Assembly: GCA_049282355.1 (NCBI GenBank)
Contig: JBAPTW010000158.1
Span: 1-64,000, forward strand
Direction of reading: 5' to 3'
From: JAGTVB01 sp049282355
GTDB taxonomy: Bacteria > Pseudomonadota > Gammaproteobacteria > HK1
Length of the DNA: 64,000 bases
Part shown: one piece after another, positions 26,945 to 35,279 of the stretch
How positions within the stretch are numbered: the first letter of the stretch is position 1
Layout of the letters: the number at the start of each line of letters is the position of its first letter
The notes under the pieces: model-generated
The model's input: only the letters and a program-made list of their open reading frames with translations
Told to the model about the DNA's origin: nothing
Database searches by the model: none
Translations under genes and position numbers: made by a program

Positions 26945-27438
26945 CGGCAGCCGTCGCCATTCAAGATCGAAAGATTTTTCCCGCCCAACCGTACAGCACC
27001 GGTACTAGCGAAACGTCGCGTAGGCTTCAAAAGATCTTCGAGTCGAACATCGCAGATTTGAGTCGGGCCGTGACCTGGGATCCTCTGGGGAAATCCCGAG
27101 CATCGCTCGACGAGATCTACCATGAATGCGCCGAAAGCAATTGGGATGGCTATGGCGCTTTGCCAGTTGCAGAGCCCGCCTACGACGAGGCGGTAAGATT
27201 CTTGGCCGCGTTGCCATCCTGGCTACCGATTCCGGAGCTAGTGCCCGAGCCCAGTGGGGAGATCGGTTTTGAATGGAACTTTGGGAAAAACCGTGTGTTT
27301 GCTGCCAGTGTAAACGGCACCAATCTCATTACCTACGCAGGTCTTCTAGGCAAAGGCAACAAAGCCCACGGAACCGAGGTATTTGATGGTTCGATTCCTC
27401 AGACGCTTATTAACCACATTGTACGGATCTGCCCCTAA
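26941..27438 (+). CDS. conserved hypothetical protein (cassette gene B)
   Basis: The 165-aa protein contains the stretches ESNWDGYGALPV (about 60-71), PSGEIGFEWNFGKNRVFAAS (about 101-120) and GTNLITYAGLLG, which look like a real conserved fold; an ESNWDGYGA-type motif occurs in many uncharacterised small proteins. There is no signal peptide or membrane segment. It is coupled to gene A by a 4-nt overlap and overlaps gene C by about 50 nt. Function is unknown. Confidence 0.75.
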   Translation: MTAAVAIQDRKIFPAQPYSTGTSETSRRLQKIFESNIADLSRAVTWDPLGKSRASLDEIYHECAESNWDGYGALPVAEPAYDEAVRFLAALPSWLPIPELVPEPSGEIGFEWNFGKNRVFAASVNGTNLITYAGLLGKGNKAHGTEVFDGSIPQTLINHIVRICP

Positions 27439-27844
27439 GGCGCTACAAGCGGATAGCGTATCGGATGGCGAGACGGTTACTCGCTATATTCTTTCAAGAA
27501 AGCACATCAGCGTGTCCAAGGGCGTCGTGAAGTATGGCGCGTACATGCCGGCGCCCGACGGAGAGACTTCGGTATACCGAACATTTGAATTGGCGGAGAA
27601 AGAGATTTGGGCGATCGGCCAGTCCCTCGTAGCAAGCCCAACTAACCGCACGCTCTACGCACGCGGAGATACAACGGTGGCGGTAGTCAAGAACACTGGC
27701 TTACGGGTTGTCCCAGAAACAACGCTACATCCCCTGCATGCTAACATCGTTGGCTGGCCAAAAGAGAAAGGTGAGCAGAAAGTGCTCGCCATCGAACTGG
27801 CTAATGAGGCGAGACTTGCGCTTCCAGGCGATGGAACGATTTGA
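27386..27844 (+). CDS. hypothetical protein (cassette gene C)
   Basis: The frame gives up to 152 aa. Coding-like sequence starts after about residue 22 with SVSDGETVTRYILSRKHIS and continues through YARGDTTVAVVKNTGLRVV, HPLHANIVGWP and AIELANEARLALP. The start is unsure: ATG 27386, or TTG 27419 nearer the gene B stop. Its 3' end abuts a truncated integrase pseudogene on the other strand. No family name or catalytic motif is recognised. A and B are likely partners. Confidence 0.65.
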   Translation: MVRFLRRLLTTLYGSAPKALQADSVSDGETVTRYILSRKHISVSKGVVKYGAYMPAPDGETSVYRTFELAEKEIWAIGQSLVASPTNRTLYARGDTTVAVVKNTGLRVVPETTLHPLHANIVGWPKEKGEQKVLAIELANEARLALPGDGTI

Positions 27845-27860
27845 CGAGAATGACGTAAAT

Positions 27861-28110
27861 GCGCAGCGGGTTCTCGTCTAACGTCATGTCCCCCGCTAGA
27901 CGTATGGTTTCCTTGCGTGCTTGTTCAGCGGTTAGCTTACCGGCCTAGGGTAATACGGCGTTCCCATTCATTAACCCGACACTGTAGCGCATAGTTTTTG
28001 ACACCGCTGGCAGCCACTCTTACACCGAACTCTGATAAAACTTCGTCCCAACGCCGGGAGTACTCTTGCTCGGGAATCAGCAGTTGGTCAACGGTGGCCT
28101 TAATGGATTT
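27861..28110 (-). pseudogene. N-terminal remnant of a tyrosine-recombinase integrase
   Basis: Read on the minus strand from 28110, codons give KSIKATVDQLLIPE, SRRWDEVLSEFGVRV, ASGVKNYALQCR and ERRITLGR, then a stop. After a frameshift near 27940 the reading continues GKLTAEQARKETIRLAGD and LDENPL. This order (W-D..FG.RV..SG.K.Y, RR.TLG, L...QAR..A, G.NP) is the N-terminal arm-binding/DUF4102-like part of phage integrases. The start codon is lost, and the core-binding and catalytic (R-H-R-Y) domains are missing because the frame ends at cassette gene C. Confidence 0.85.
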
Positions 28111-28221
28111 TTATGTAAGCAGTACGTAAGCAAAAAGCTTCAAATGACAGACAAAACTAGAGTGCACAGTATACTTGTAAGTCACTGTAAATAAAAGGAA
28201 TTTAAAAGTTCTTTCAAAAAT
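28111..28221. other. AT-rich segment between pseudo-integrase and right tRNA copy
   Basis: This AT-rich stretch has no gene. GTAAGCA occurs twice, 4 bp apart (28115-28132), a possible arm-type recombinase site of the lost element. The rest is low-complexity. Confidence 0.35.
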
Positions 28222-28307
28222 GGTGGGACAGGCTAAAAGGTAGTACCACCAGATCAAAATCTGGGAGGGAAAAAACCCTGTGAGAGTTCGAGTCTCTCCC
28301 TCGGCAC
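28222..28307 (+). pseudogene. decayed tRNA-Leu copy, right end of the island (attR-like)
   Basis: The last 35 nt (28273-28307) are identical to the 3' end of the intact tRNA-Leu. Before that, CCAGATCAAAATCTGG (28249-28264) matches the anticodon arm minus one C, and GGTGG and GGTAG match D-arm blocks with extra bases between. The 5' acceptor strand is absent, so it cannot be a working tRNA. It is either the attR left by integration or a decayed tandem tRNA. Confidence 0.8.
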
Positions 28308-28420
28308 TCAAGCTGCTTGGGCCGGTGGTACGTTCCCGCATGGAGCCATGCTTGCAGGGCAACCCCTTGAACCACTAAAAAACGGACTTGAGGGATGCTT
28401 TGTGAGCGAGGGAATAGCAC

Positions 28421-29026
28421 ATGACCTACCGCATCTGTTCCATCGGCCTTTGCCTCGGGTGCCTACTGCTGGCTACCCACGCCGGCGCACAAACTGTTTA
28501 CGTTACCGACAGGCTGCAGCTCGGTCTGTATCCAGAATCCGGGGATCGGGGGCAGCCGCTTAGAACATTGCCCAGCGGAACACCTCTTGAACTTTTAGAA
28601 CGGGGCCGTAACTACGCGCGGGTGCGCACGTCAGAGGGCACTGAGGGTTGGGCCAAGACCGCCTTTCTGGTCGCGGAAAAGCCCGCTCGAGCCCAGTTAG
28701 TCGAGCTGCAGAGGCAGAATCAATCGCTGAGCCAGAAGCTTACAGCGATACGAGAGAGCCTGTCTGCAGCACGCCAGCGCGTGGCGAAGCTGGAGGAACG
28801 AGCGGCGTCATCTGCTGCTCTGGCAGGTGAGAGTCAACAGCGACTCGAGGCCCTGCACCAGGAGAATCAAGAATTTCGGGGAATTCTAGTCGAGCATCAA
28901 CGCACGGTTGCGTTACCTTGGCTGTTCGCTGCTACCGGCATGAGCCTCGTTTCAGGGCTCATCGGTGGCATCTGGTTCCTCGACTACCGTATTCGCCGGC
29001 GCCATGGCGGGTATCGGGTTTACTAG
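28421..29026 (+). CDS. TIGR04211 family SH3 domain protein (YgiM-like)
   Basis: The 201-aa protein has a signal peptide ending GAQ (about residue 24), a bacterial SH3 domain (about 25-90; VYVTDRLQLGLY, ARVRTSEGTEGWAKTAFLV), a coiled coil (about 95-155) and a C-terminal transmembrane helix (about 167-188) with a basic tail. This is the TIGR04211 layout. The role is probably in the envelope, but the biochemical function is unknown. It is convergent with panC. Confidence 0.9.
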   Translation: MTYRICSIGLCLGCLLLATHAGAQTVYVTDRLQLGLYPESGDRGQPLRTLPSGTPLELLERGRNYARVRTSEGTEGWAKTAFLVAEKPARAQLVELQRQNQSLSQKLTAIRESLSAARQRVAKLEERAASSAALAGESQQRLEALHQENQEFRGILVEHQRTVALPWLFAATGMSLVSGLIGGIWFLDYRIRRRHGGYRVY

Positions 29027-29037
29027 CTGTGGGAACG

Positions 29038-29880
29038 TCACCCCGGTATGTTATCGATAAGGCGCGCGCGCCCGAGCCAAGCGGCGGCCAGAATTCGCAC
29101 TTCCTTGTCCTGCGCCTGCGGCAGGCCTAAGTCCACAGCCCGCCGCACCACGAGATAATCGGGACGAAGCCCGCGCCCTTCTAGCATCTTGATACCCTCG
29201 GCTTCGACAGCAGCCAAATCCGTGGCGCCGCCGCGCAGCGTGTCGCGAAGCTCACACAGGGTGAGATAGAGGGAAGGTGCGACACGCCGCTGCGCTGCGG
29301 AAAGGTAGCGATTACGAGAGCTCATCGCGAGCCCACCGCGCTCGCGCACCGTCGGCACACCGAGGACCTCGATCGGCATCTTGAGATCGCGCACCATGCG
29401 ACGGATTAGGATCAGCTGCTGGTAATCCTTCTCGCCGAATATCGCCACATCGGGTACCACGGCGTTAAACAGAATACCGACTACCGTCGCCACGCCGCGA
29501 AAAAATGTCGGGCGATACGCCCCGCAGAGCACACCGCCAAGCTCCGGCACCTCGATACGGGTACACCGAGTGGGGCCGTTAGGATAAATCTCCGCCGCTT
29601 CGGGGACGAACAGCAAATCAGCGCCGCTTTGCTCGAGCCGAGCACGATCCTCCTCGAAGGTCCGCGGATAAGTCAGAAAGTCCTCTCCTTCGCCAAATTG
29701 GAAAGGATTGACGAAGATGCTGACCACCGTGTAATCGGCCACTTCCCTGGCGCGCGCCACCAACGCTAGATGACCGGCGTGCAGGTTGCCCATGGTCGGC
29801 ACAAAGGCGATCCGCTTTCCGCCAGAGCGTGCCTGGCGCACGGCGCACCGCAGCGCGTCGATGTTGCGTGCCGTCTCCAT
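29038..29880 (-). CDS. panC: pantothenate synthetase (pantoate--beta-alanine ligase)
   Basis: PanC joins pantoate and beta-alanine with ATP to make pantothenate, the coenzyme A precursor. The 280-aa protein shows the nucleotidyltransferase signature PTMGNLHAGHLALV (about 28-41) and FGEKDYQQLILIRRMV (about 149-164). Its ATG shares one base with the panB stop (TAATG), so the two are translationally coupled. It is last in pcnB-folK-panB-panC. Confidence 0.96.
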   Translation of the reverse strand: METARNIDALRCAVRQARSGGKRIAFVPTMGNLHAGHLALVARAREVADYTVVSIFVNPFQFGEGEDFLTYPRTFEEDRARLEQSGADLLFVPEAAEIYPNGPTRCTRIEVPELGGVLCGAYRPTFFRGVATVVGILFNAVVPDVAIFGEKDYQQLILIRRMVRDLKMPIEVLGVPTVRERGGLAMSSRNRYLSAAQRRVAPSLYLTLCELRDTLRGGATDLAAVEAEGIKMLEGRGLRPDYLVVRRAVDLGLPQAQDKEVRILAAAWLGRARLIDNIPG

Positions 29881-30701
29881 TACTCGAAGCAGTGCTCCAT
29901 CGCTGGAAACGCACCTTCTCGTACGGCTTTCGTATAGGCCTCAAAAGCGCCTTGTAGGGTGCCCGCTTCAAGCAGAAAGTCTTTGGCAAAGCGCGGGCGT
30001 TTTCCCGTTGTTACGCCGATTAGATCGTGCAGTACCAGGATCTGCCCGTCGCAGTCGGGCCCAGCACCGATGCCGATGACCGGAATCGACAGTGACTGCG
30101 TGATAGCCCGGGCCAAGCCCGTCGGGACGCACTCGAGCACGAGGATCTCTGCACCGGCCGCTTCCAGGGTGCTGGCATCTTCAAGCATGTTCTGCGCCTG
30201 CGCCTCCTCCCGACCTTGGACGCGATAGCCGCCAAGCTTGTGGATCGATTGCGGCTGCAACCCAAGATGGGCGCAGACGGGAATGCCGCGAGATGACAGT
30301 TGGCGTACCGTCTCCGCCTGCTCGCATCCCCCTTCGAGTTTCACCATATGAGCAAATCCTTCACGCATGAGACGGGCCGCATTGTCGAGCGCTTGCGCCG
30401 GCGTGGCAAAGCTCATGAATGGCATGTCCACCATGAGCAAGGCGCGCTGGCATCCTCGGGCGACCAGTTGGGCATGATAAACCATATGGTCCATGGTCAC
30501 AGGCACCGTGGTCTGGTGACCCTGGACAACCATTCCCAGGGAATCCCCCACCAGGATGACATCAACCCCAGCCTTATCGATGGCAGCGGCAAAACTTGCG
30601 TCATAGGCGGTCAGACAGACGAGCTTCTTGCCTGCCTGTTTCCACTTGCGCAGTGTCGATACTGTCACTGTGCTCGATGTTGGGACTGTTTGCGTGCTCA
30701 A
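29880..30701 (-). CDS. panB: 3-methyl-2-oxobutanoate hydroxymethyltransferase
   Basis: PanB converts alpha-ketoisovalerate to ketopantoate with methylene-THF. The 273-aa TIM barrel shows VCLTAYDASFAAAIDKAGVD, ILVGDSLGMVVQGH, DMPFMSFAT and VIGIGAGPDCDGQILV. It appears to start with TTG at 30701, since the nearby ATG is out of frame and followed at once by a stop. There are 156 bp without a gene between it and folK. Confidence 0.96.
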   Translation of the reverse strand: MSTQTVPTSSTVTVSTLRKWKQAGKKLVCLTAYDASFAAAIDKAGVDVILVGDSLGMVVQGHQTTVPVTMDHMVYHAQLVARGCQRALLMVDMPFMSFATPAQALDNAARLMREGFAHMVKLEGGCEQAETVRQLSSRGIPVCAHLGLQPQSIHKLGGYRVQGREEAQAQNMLEDASTLEAAGAEILVLECVPTGLARAITQSLSIPVIGIGAGPDCDGQILVLHDLIGVTTGKRPRFAKDFLLEAGTLQGAFEAYTKAVREGAFPAMEHCFE

Positions 30702-30857
30702 CTCATGAATCCATTGGGTGGTAGTGTCTCGATCGGTGCCTACACCGCAGGAGATCCAAATGCCCTGGCTCGCCCTACGCCGGCGCCTTGGCCGAGGCGA
30801 TTTCTGAAGTCTATCGTGAGAAGTCTCCGGCGCAAACCCCGAGGCGGCAGGGACGGG

Positions 30858-31364
30858 CTACAGGTTGAGGACTTCGAGGCCGTTTCGCGATACCGTCGTT
30901 AGCAGCTTGAACACGGCCCCTCGGCCCGGTATGACCAACTGCGGAGCAATCTCGTGCAGAGGATAGAGCACAAAAGAACGCCGATGCAGATCGGGATGAG
31001 GAAGTGTCAAGTCTGGGCTTTGCATATGAATCTCGCCAAACAGCAACAGATCAAGGTCCAAGGTACGCGGACCCCAGCGCACCCCATTACGTACCCTCCC
31101 CTGTTGCCGCTCAATATGTTGTAGACAGCGAAGGAAAGCTAAGGGCGAAAGTCGCGTTTCAAGCGCCGCCACCGCATTGATAAAATCAGGCTGGGCGACA
31201 ACACCAAGCGGCCGGCTGCGATACAGCGCCGAATGCCTGAGCCGTCGTGTGCCGGGTAGCCGAGCTAGAGCTTCGAGCCCCCTCTGCACCTGTCGGATGG
31301 GCTCCCGCAAGTTACTGCCGAGACCGACATAGGCCTGAATCGGATAGTCCGCAAAGCCCTCCAC
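30858..31364 (-). CDS. folK: 2-amino-4-hydroxy-6-hydroxymethyldihydropteridine pyrophosphokinase
   Basis: FolK transfers pyrophosphate to 6-hydroxymethyl-dihydropterin in folate synthesis. The 168-aa protein has AYVGLGSNLREP at the start and the signature RWGPRTLDLDLLLFG (about 98-112) followed by LTLPHPDLHRRSFVL. The start is a GTG, 6 bp after the pcnB stop, with AGGAAG upstream. Confidence 0.95.
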   Translation of the reverse strand: MEGFADYPIQAYVGLGSNLREPIRQVQRGLEALARLPGTRRLRHSALYRSRPLGVVAQPDFINAVAALETRLSPLAFLRCLQHIERQQGRVRNGVRWGPRTLDLDLLLFGEIHMQSPDLTLPHPDLHRRSFVLYPLHEIAPQLVIPGRGAVFKLLTTVSRNGLEVLNL

Positions 31365-31370
31365 GCGGCG

Positions 31371-32675
31371 TCACTTCCTGTTACGATTTCGAGAGGAGCG
31401 CCGACGCCGTGGGCGCGCGAGCCTATCCAGCATCTGCTCACGTTGCGCCGCATCTTCAACGTTTTGCAGATCGGTCCACCACCGCGCCTTATCGCCCACG
31501 TCCTCGCCCGTTTCTGCCCGCAACAGCAAAAAATCATAGGCAGCCCGGAAGCGCGGGTGAGCCAAGAGCTCCAGAGCCCGCCGCTTCTTGACACTGACCA
31601 AACGTGGCTGCAGGTCCCAGATCTCTCTAATCATGTTGGTGATGCGCCGCGGCAATGCCGTGCGGGTCAGTTGCTCGGAGAGCACGGTACTCGCTGCCAT
31701 CTGAGTTGCGGGTGCATCATGCAGGCCCTGCTCCTGGAAGCTTGCCAAACGCTGACGCATCGGTAACCACAATAACGCGGCGAAGAGAAAAGCCGGCGTT
31801 ACCGGCTTTCCTTCGGCAATGCGGGCATCGGTACTTTCCATCGCCTTGACTATCAGCATGCGACCAGCCAATCCGGCATCCCGCTCGAGGCTCGCCAGCA
31901 CCTGTGGGAACAGGTGAGCGAAAACATCATAGTGCTGAAGTAGCTCAAAGGCGCGCACAGCGTATCCGCTATGAAACAGCTTCAGCACCTCCTCGTACAG
32001 ACGAGCAGGAGGAACCTCGTCGAGCAGATGCGCCAAGGGTGACATCATGGCCTGCGTTTCGGGGTGGATACAAAAGCCAAGAGTCGCGGCGAATCGAATC
32101 GCGCGCACGATGCGCACAGGGTCCTCTTGGATACGTACTTCTGGGTCACCCACCAGACGCAGCGTGCCGGTGCGCAGGTCGGCCATACCACCGGTAAAGT
32201 CCGCGACCGAGAAGTCGCGAATATTGTAATAGAGCGAATTCACGGAAAAGTCCCGGCGCCAGGCATCTTCCTCCAAGGTGCCATAGACATTGTCCCGCAG
32301 GATGCGTCCATTGAGGGTAATGCGCTCATCCTCGGCATCCATTTCCACACGCGCCCGGAATGTCGCCACCTCAATCACTTCGCGTCCGAAACGGACGTGG
32401 GCTAAACGAAATCTTCTGCCAATGAGGCGACAGTTGCGAAACAGTCCTCTTACCTGTTCTGGTGTGGCATCGGTGACGATATCAAAGTCTTTGGGCTCGC
32501 GGCCGAGCAGCAGATCGCGCACACCTCCACCCACCAAGTAGCCTTCGAAGCCGGCGTTTTTCAACCGATACAAAACCTTCAGCGCACTTTCGCTAATATC
32601 AGCGCGCGAAACGTTATGAGAGGGTCTAGGAATGGTGATCTGGGGAGTCGCGGTGCGTGAATCCTTTGCTGTCAC
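31371..32675 (-). CDS. pcnB: polynucleotide adenylyltransferase (poly(A) polymerase I)
   Basis: PcnB adds poly(A) tails that mark RNA for decay. The 434-aa protein has the class-II nucleotidyltransferase core: YLVGGGVRDLLLGREPKDFD with the metal Asp pair (about 41-60), RRDFSVNSLYYNI, and the basic C-terminal tail RPRRRRSSRNRNRK. The start is a GTG at 32675 with no strong ribosome binding site, fitting the weak translation usual for pcnB. It is first in pcnB-folk-panB-panC. Confidence 0.95.
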   Translation of the reverse strand: MTAKDSRTATPQITIPRPSHNVSRADISESALKVLYRLKNAGFEGYLVGGGVRDLLLGREPKDFDIVTDATPEQVRGLFRNCRLIGRRFRLAHVRFGREVIEVATFRARVEMDAEDERITLNGRILRDNVYGTLEEDAWRRDFSVNSLYYNIRDFSVADFTGGMADLRTGTLRLVGDPEVRIQEDPVRIVRAIRFAATLGFCIHPETQAMMSPLAHLLDEVPPARLYEEVLKLFHSGYAVRAFELLQHYDVFAHLFPQVLASLERDAGLAGRMLIVKAMESTDARIAEGKPVTPAFLFAALLWLPMRQRLASFQEQGLHDAPATQMAASTVLSEQLTRTALPRRITNMIREIWDLQPRLVSVKKRRALELLAHPRFRAAYDFLLLRAETGEDVGDKARWWTDLQNVEDAAQREQMLDRLARPRRRRSSRNRNRK

Positions 32676-32688
32676 CTGGGACGAAAAC

Positions 32689-32716
32689 TTGAGTCGATTA
32701 CTCGGATGCGTATAAT
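32689..32716 (+). promoter_or_regulatory. sigma-70 promoter of tRNA-Glu
   Basis: TTGAGT (32689-32694) and a perfect TATAAT (32711-32716) are 16 bp apart. Transcription would start about 36 bp before the tRNA. The promoter is divergent from pcnB. Confidence 0.7.
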
Positions 32717-32758
32717 ACCACTACGTTTAGCATCGTCTAGTCTACCATTAATTCAAAC

Positions 32759-32834
32759 GCTCCCTTCGTCTAGTGGCCTAGGATACCGCCCTCTCACGGC
32801 GTAGACAGGGGTTCGAGTCCCCTAGGGAGCGCCA
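32759..32834 (+). tRNA. tRNA-Glu (anticodon CTC)
   Basis: This 76-nt gene has encoded CCA. The acceptor GCTCCCT pairs with AGGGAGC, the D-arm is TCGTCTAGTGGCC, the anticodon loop CTCTCAC gives CTC (reads GAG), and the T-arm is AGGGGTTCGAGTCCCCT. The top pair of the anticodon stem is C-T, slightly imperfect. Most bacteria rely on the TTC isoacceptor alone, so this CTC species is an extra one. Confidence 0.95.
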
Positions 32835-33014
32835 GAACGTCACCCACAGTGGCCAACGGCATTCGGTCAGGGCATGGACGGCCCGGTCAGCAGTGCGACG
32901 TAACCCGCTTCACCCTTACCGCTCCCGTGCGATCGAGCCGCTTGCCCGCCTACGGCGCCTCCCCCTGGGCCAAGAGAGGCGTGCATGGCACGCCAGCGGT
33001 GATACCGCGCCCTG

Positions 33015-33677
33015 ATGCCCCGACGGAAAATTACCTTGAGCAGCATTCGAAGCGTAACATGGGTGTTTCTTTGCTCGGTGCTACCCGCCCAAGCAGCAAC
33101 CCTCCAGTCCATGAGTGACGAGTTGGTCATCGAGCCTTGGGCGGGCCGAAACGGCAAACAGGCCGTGCTTCGCGCCCTCACCCGCAGCGCCCGTGTGTCT
33201 TTGCCGCAGCGCAGGCAAGATGCGCCTAGCGCAGTGCCGCTCCAGCACGAAACCACAGGATGGGCCACCGACCATCTGCTGGTCAAAAATGCCGTCCCTA
33301 AGCAAGGCCTGCTGCAAATGCAGGCCAAACGAGATGCACTGGTTGCTGAAAACCAACGACTGCAGCGTAATCAGCTGGCGCTACGCCAAGCTCTGGCCCA
33401 TCGACAGGCGCGCCTCACTGCCGCTCGGGCCGCCCGTCAACAGCTCGTGAGTACAATTACGAGGCTGCGCCACCTTATCCCCCGCCGCCAGGCGCTAGAG
33501 AAGCGGCATCAATCCTTGCTTTCGCAAGTAGTGACTCTGGAGAGTGACCTTGAGCTGCTTCGGGTAGAAAACAACGCTCGCAGAGACGACGCCAGCCACG
33601 ATTCGGCGACGATGGGAATCGGCATGCTTTTCGGGGGGTTGCTGGCCGGCCTGCTGGTTACCCGGATGCGCCGGTGA
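33015..33677 (+). CDS. coiled-coil membrane protein, diverged paralogue of the TIGR04211 protein
   Basis: The 220-aa protein has the same plan as the SH3 protein at 28421: a signal peptide (about 1-27), a short SH3-like region ending TTGWATDHLLVKN, a long coiled coil (about 100-190) and a C-terminal transmembrane helix with MRR tail. The SH3 part has lost most family residues, so the domain may not fold normally. Function is unknown. It lies downstream of tRNA-Glu, convergent with ggt. Confidence 0.65.
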   Translation: MPRRKITLSSIRSVTWVFLCSVLPAQAATLQSMSDELVIEPWAGRNGKQAVLRALTRSARVSLPQRRQDAPSAVPLQHETTGWATDHLLVKNAVPKQGLLQMQAKRDALVAENQRLQRNQLALRQALAHRQARLTAARAARQQLVSTITRLRHLIPRRQALEKRHQSLLSQVVTLESDLELLRVENNARRDDASHDSATMGIGMLFGGLLAGLLVTRMRR

Positions 33678-33722
33678 GAGGGTGTTTTAAAACCGACGCA
33701 ACAACCTCATCTTGGGTGCTGC

Positions 33723-35279
33723 CTATTGGTTGACTACGATACACACGCCACCCCGGCGCGGATCTCCCGCACCACGCAGCACACCGTTCGCGGCAACCAC
33801 AGTATGCACGCCACCAAAGAACAGGTTCCGCTCTGGCCAAATCTGATGTTGCGCAAACAGATCGAGCACTGGGGCAATGCGCGTGAGGTCAAACCCTCCT
33901 TCCACGCTGAGTAGCCCCTCCTCGTAGTGAATGCGCGGCGCATAGACACTTTCGGCCACCTCCATGTCAAAGTCGACGAGATTGGACAGCACCTGCAAAA
34001 TGGCGGTCCGAATACGGTTAGAACCGCCCGAGCCTGTGGCGACGGCGTCACCGTTCGGATGAAGGACGATGCACGGAGCCATCATCGAGGAAATGCGCTG
34101 ATCCGGTTGCCACTGATGAAAACCCGATGGGCTCAAGTCCTGCTCACCCAGCATGTTATTGAGCATGATGCCGGTGCCGGGCACGACATAACCCGAGCCC
34201 TCGCCGTTGGAAATACTCAGGCTCGCCATGTTGCCTCTTCCATCGATGATGCTGATGTGGGTGGTACCGCGGCGGCTCTGTGCGCCCGTGGCGAGCCGTG
34301 CTCGGTAAGGCGCGAAACGCGCCGGTGCCAGCAGTTTCTCGGCATTCGGCAAGCCAAGCGCATCGTCCTGCTGTGCCTCTGAACGAGCTTCCAAGGTCAG
34401 CTCCAGCACTCTGGCCAATAAAGCCACCTGTTCGGCGGAGCCGAAACCGAGCGAGCGCACTTCGAAGTCTTCTAAAAGCTTTAATCCGAAGCCTATGAGC
34501 GAACCGCCAAACGATGGCGCGGGATTGGTAAGCACAGTGCTACCCCTATAGGACACGACCAACGGCCGGCGCTGGTATACTCGATAATGGGCAAGATCAT
34601 CCAAGGTCAGTTGCCCACCGCCCTGCATATCGCGCGCGAGGGTGCGAGCAATCTCGCCCCGATAGAACAAATCATCGCCCTCGATAGCGAGCGTCTCCAA
34701 AACGTCGGCAAGCTCAGGCTGACGCAAACGCTCTCCCTCGGAAACCAGTATGTCAAGATTTGATGGACTGGCATAAATTGCTCTTGCCTCAGGCGTGTCC
34801 TGATAGATGGCGCCGACAATACTGTAGATGTAAGCCTGTAGGCGGTTCACGACGATGCCGTCGAGGGCGCACTGGATGGCTGGTAAAACGAGTTGGCGAA
34901 GTGGAATTGAGCCAAAGTCGTGGTGCACCTCGAACAACCCCCGCACCACCCCTGGAACGGCGATAGCTCCCCTGCCAATGTGGAATTCCTGCCGTGCTGT
35001 TCCGAAGTCAGCAACGATAGGACGAAAATCGAGCTCCGTCGGGGGGTGGCGATTACGAGGCGTCTGGACGAAGAAGTCGTACAGCCTGGGCGCACCGCCG
35101 GCAGGCCGGGCCAGCAGAAAGCCGCCCCCGCCGAGAGAAGCGAGCACCGGCTCCGCGACACAGGCGGTGGCCAGCGCGGCGAGCACTGCATCAAAGGCAT
35201 TACCTCCTTCGAGCAATACGCTTTCAGCGGCCTGAGCAGTGAGCTCATGCCCTGCTGCCACGACACCCGATGCCTTCAA
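33723..35279 (-). CDS. gamma-glutamyltransferase family protein
   Basis: This 518-aa Ntn-hydrolase precursor is self-cleaved at the Thr of GTTHISIIDGRGN (about residues 342-343). The small-subunit motifs SISNGEGSGYVVPGTGIMLNN and GSGGSNRIRTAILQV are present. It is shorter than E. coli Ggt (~580 aa) and has no signal peptide, so it is probably cytoplasmic. It may act on glutathione or other gamma-glutamyl compounds. Its start overlaps the HinT stop by 4 nt. Confidence 0.88.
   Translation of the reverse strand: MKASGVVAAGHELTAQAAESVLLEGGNAFDAVLAALATACVAEPVLASLGGGGFLLARPAGGAPRLYDFFVQTPRNRHPPTELDFRPIVADFGTARQEFHIGRGAIAVPGVVRGLFEVHHDFGSIPLRQLVLPAIQCALDGIVVNRLQAYIYSIVGAIYQDTPEARAIYASPSNLDILVSEGERLRQPELADVLETLAIEGDDLFYRGEIARTLARDMQGGGQLTLDDLAHYRVYQRRPLVVSYRGSTVLTNPAPSFGGSLIGFGLKLLEDFEVRSLGFGSAEQVALLARVLELTLEARSEAQQDDALGLPNAEKLLAPARFAPYRARLATGAQSRRGTTHISIIDGRGNMASLSISNGEGSGYVVPGTGIMLNNMLGEQDLSPSGFHQWQPDQRISSMMAPCIVLHPNGDAVATGSGGSNRIRTAILQVLSNLVDFDMEVAESVYAPRIHYEEGLLSVEGGFDLTRIAPVLDLFAQHQIWPERNLFFGGVHTVVAANGVLRGAGDPRRGGVCIVVNQ

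Noticed and set aside
28107..28140. CRISPR-like short repeats (GTAAGCA twice)
   Set aside because: Only two 7-bp copies 4 bp apart; no array, no spacers, no cas genes in the window.
28111..28362. 83-aa minus-strand open frame (AEGETRTLTGFF...)
   Set aside because: Antisense of the decayed tRNA-Leu copy; same artefact class.
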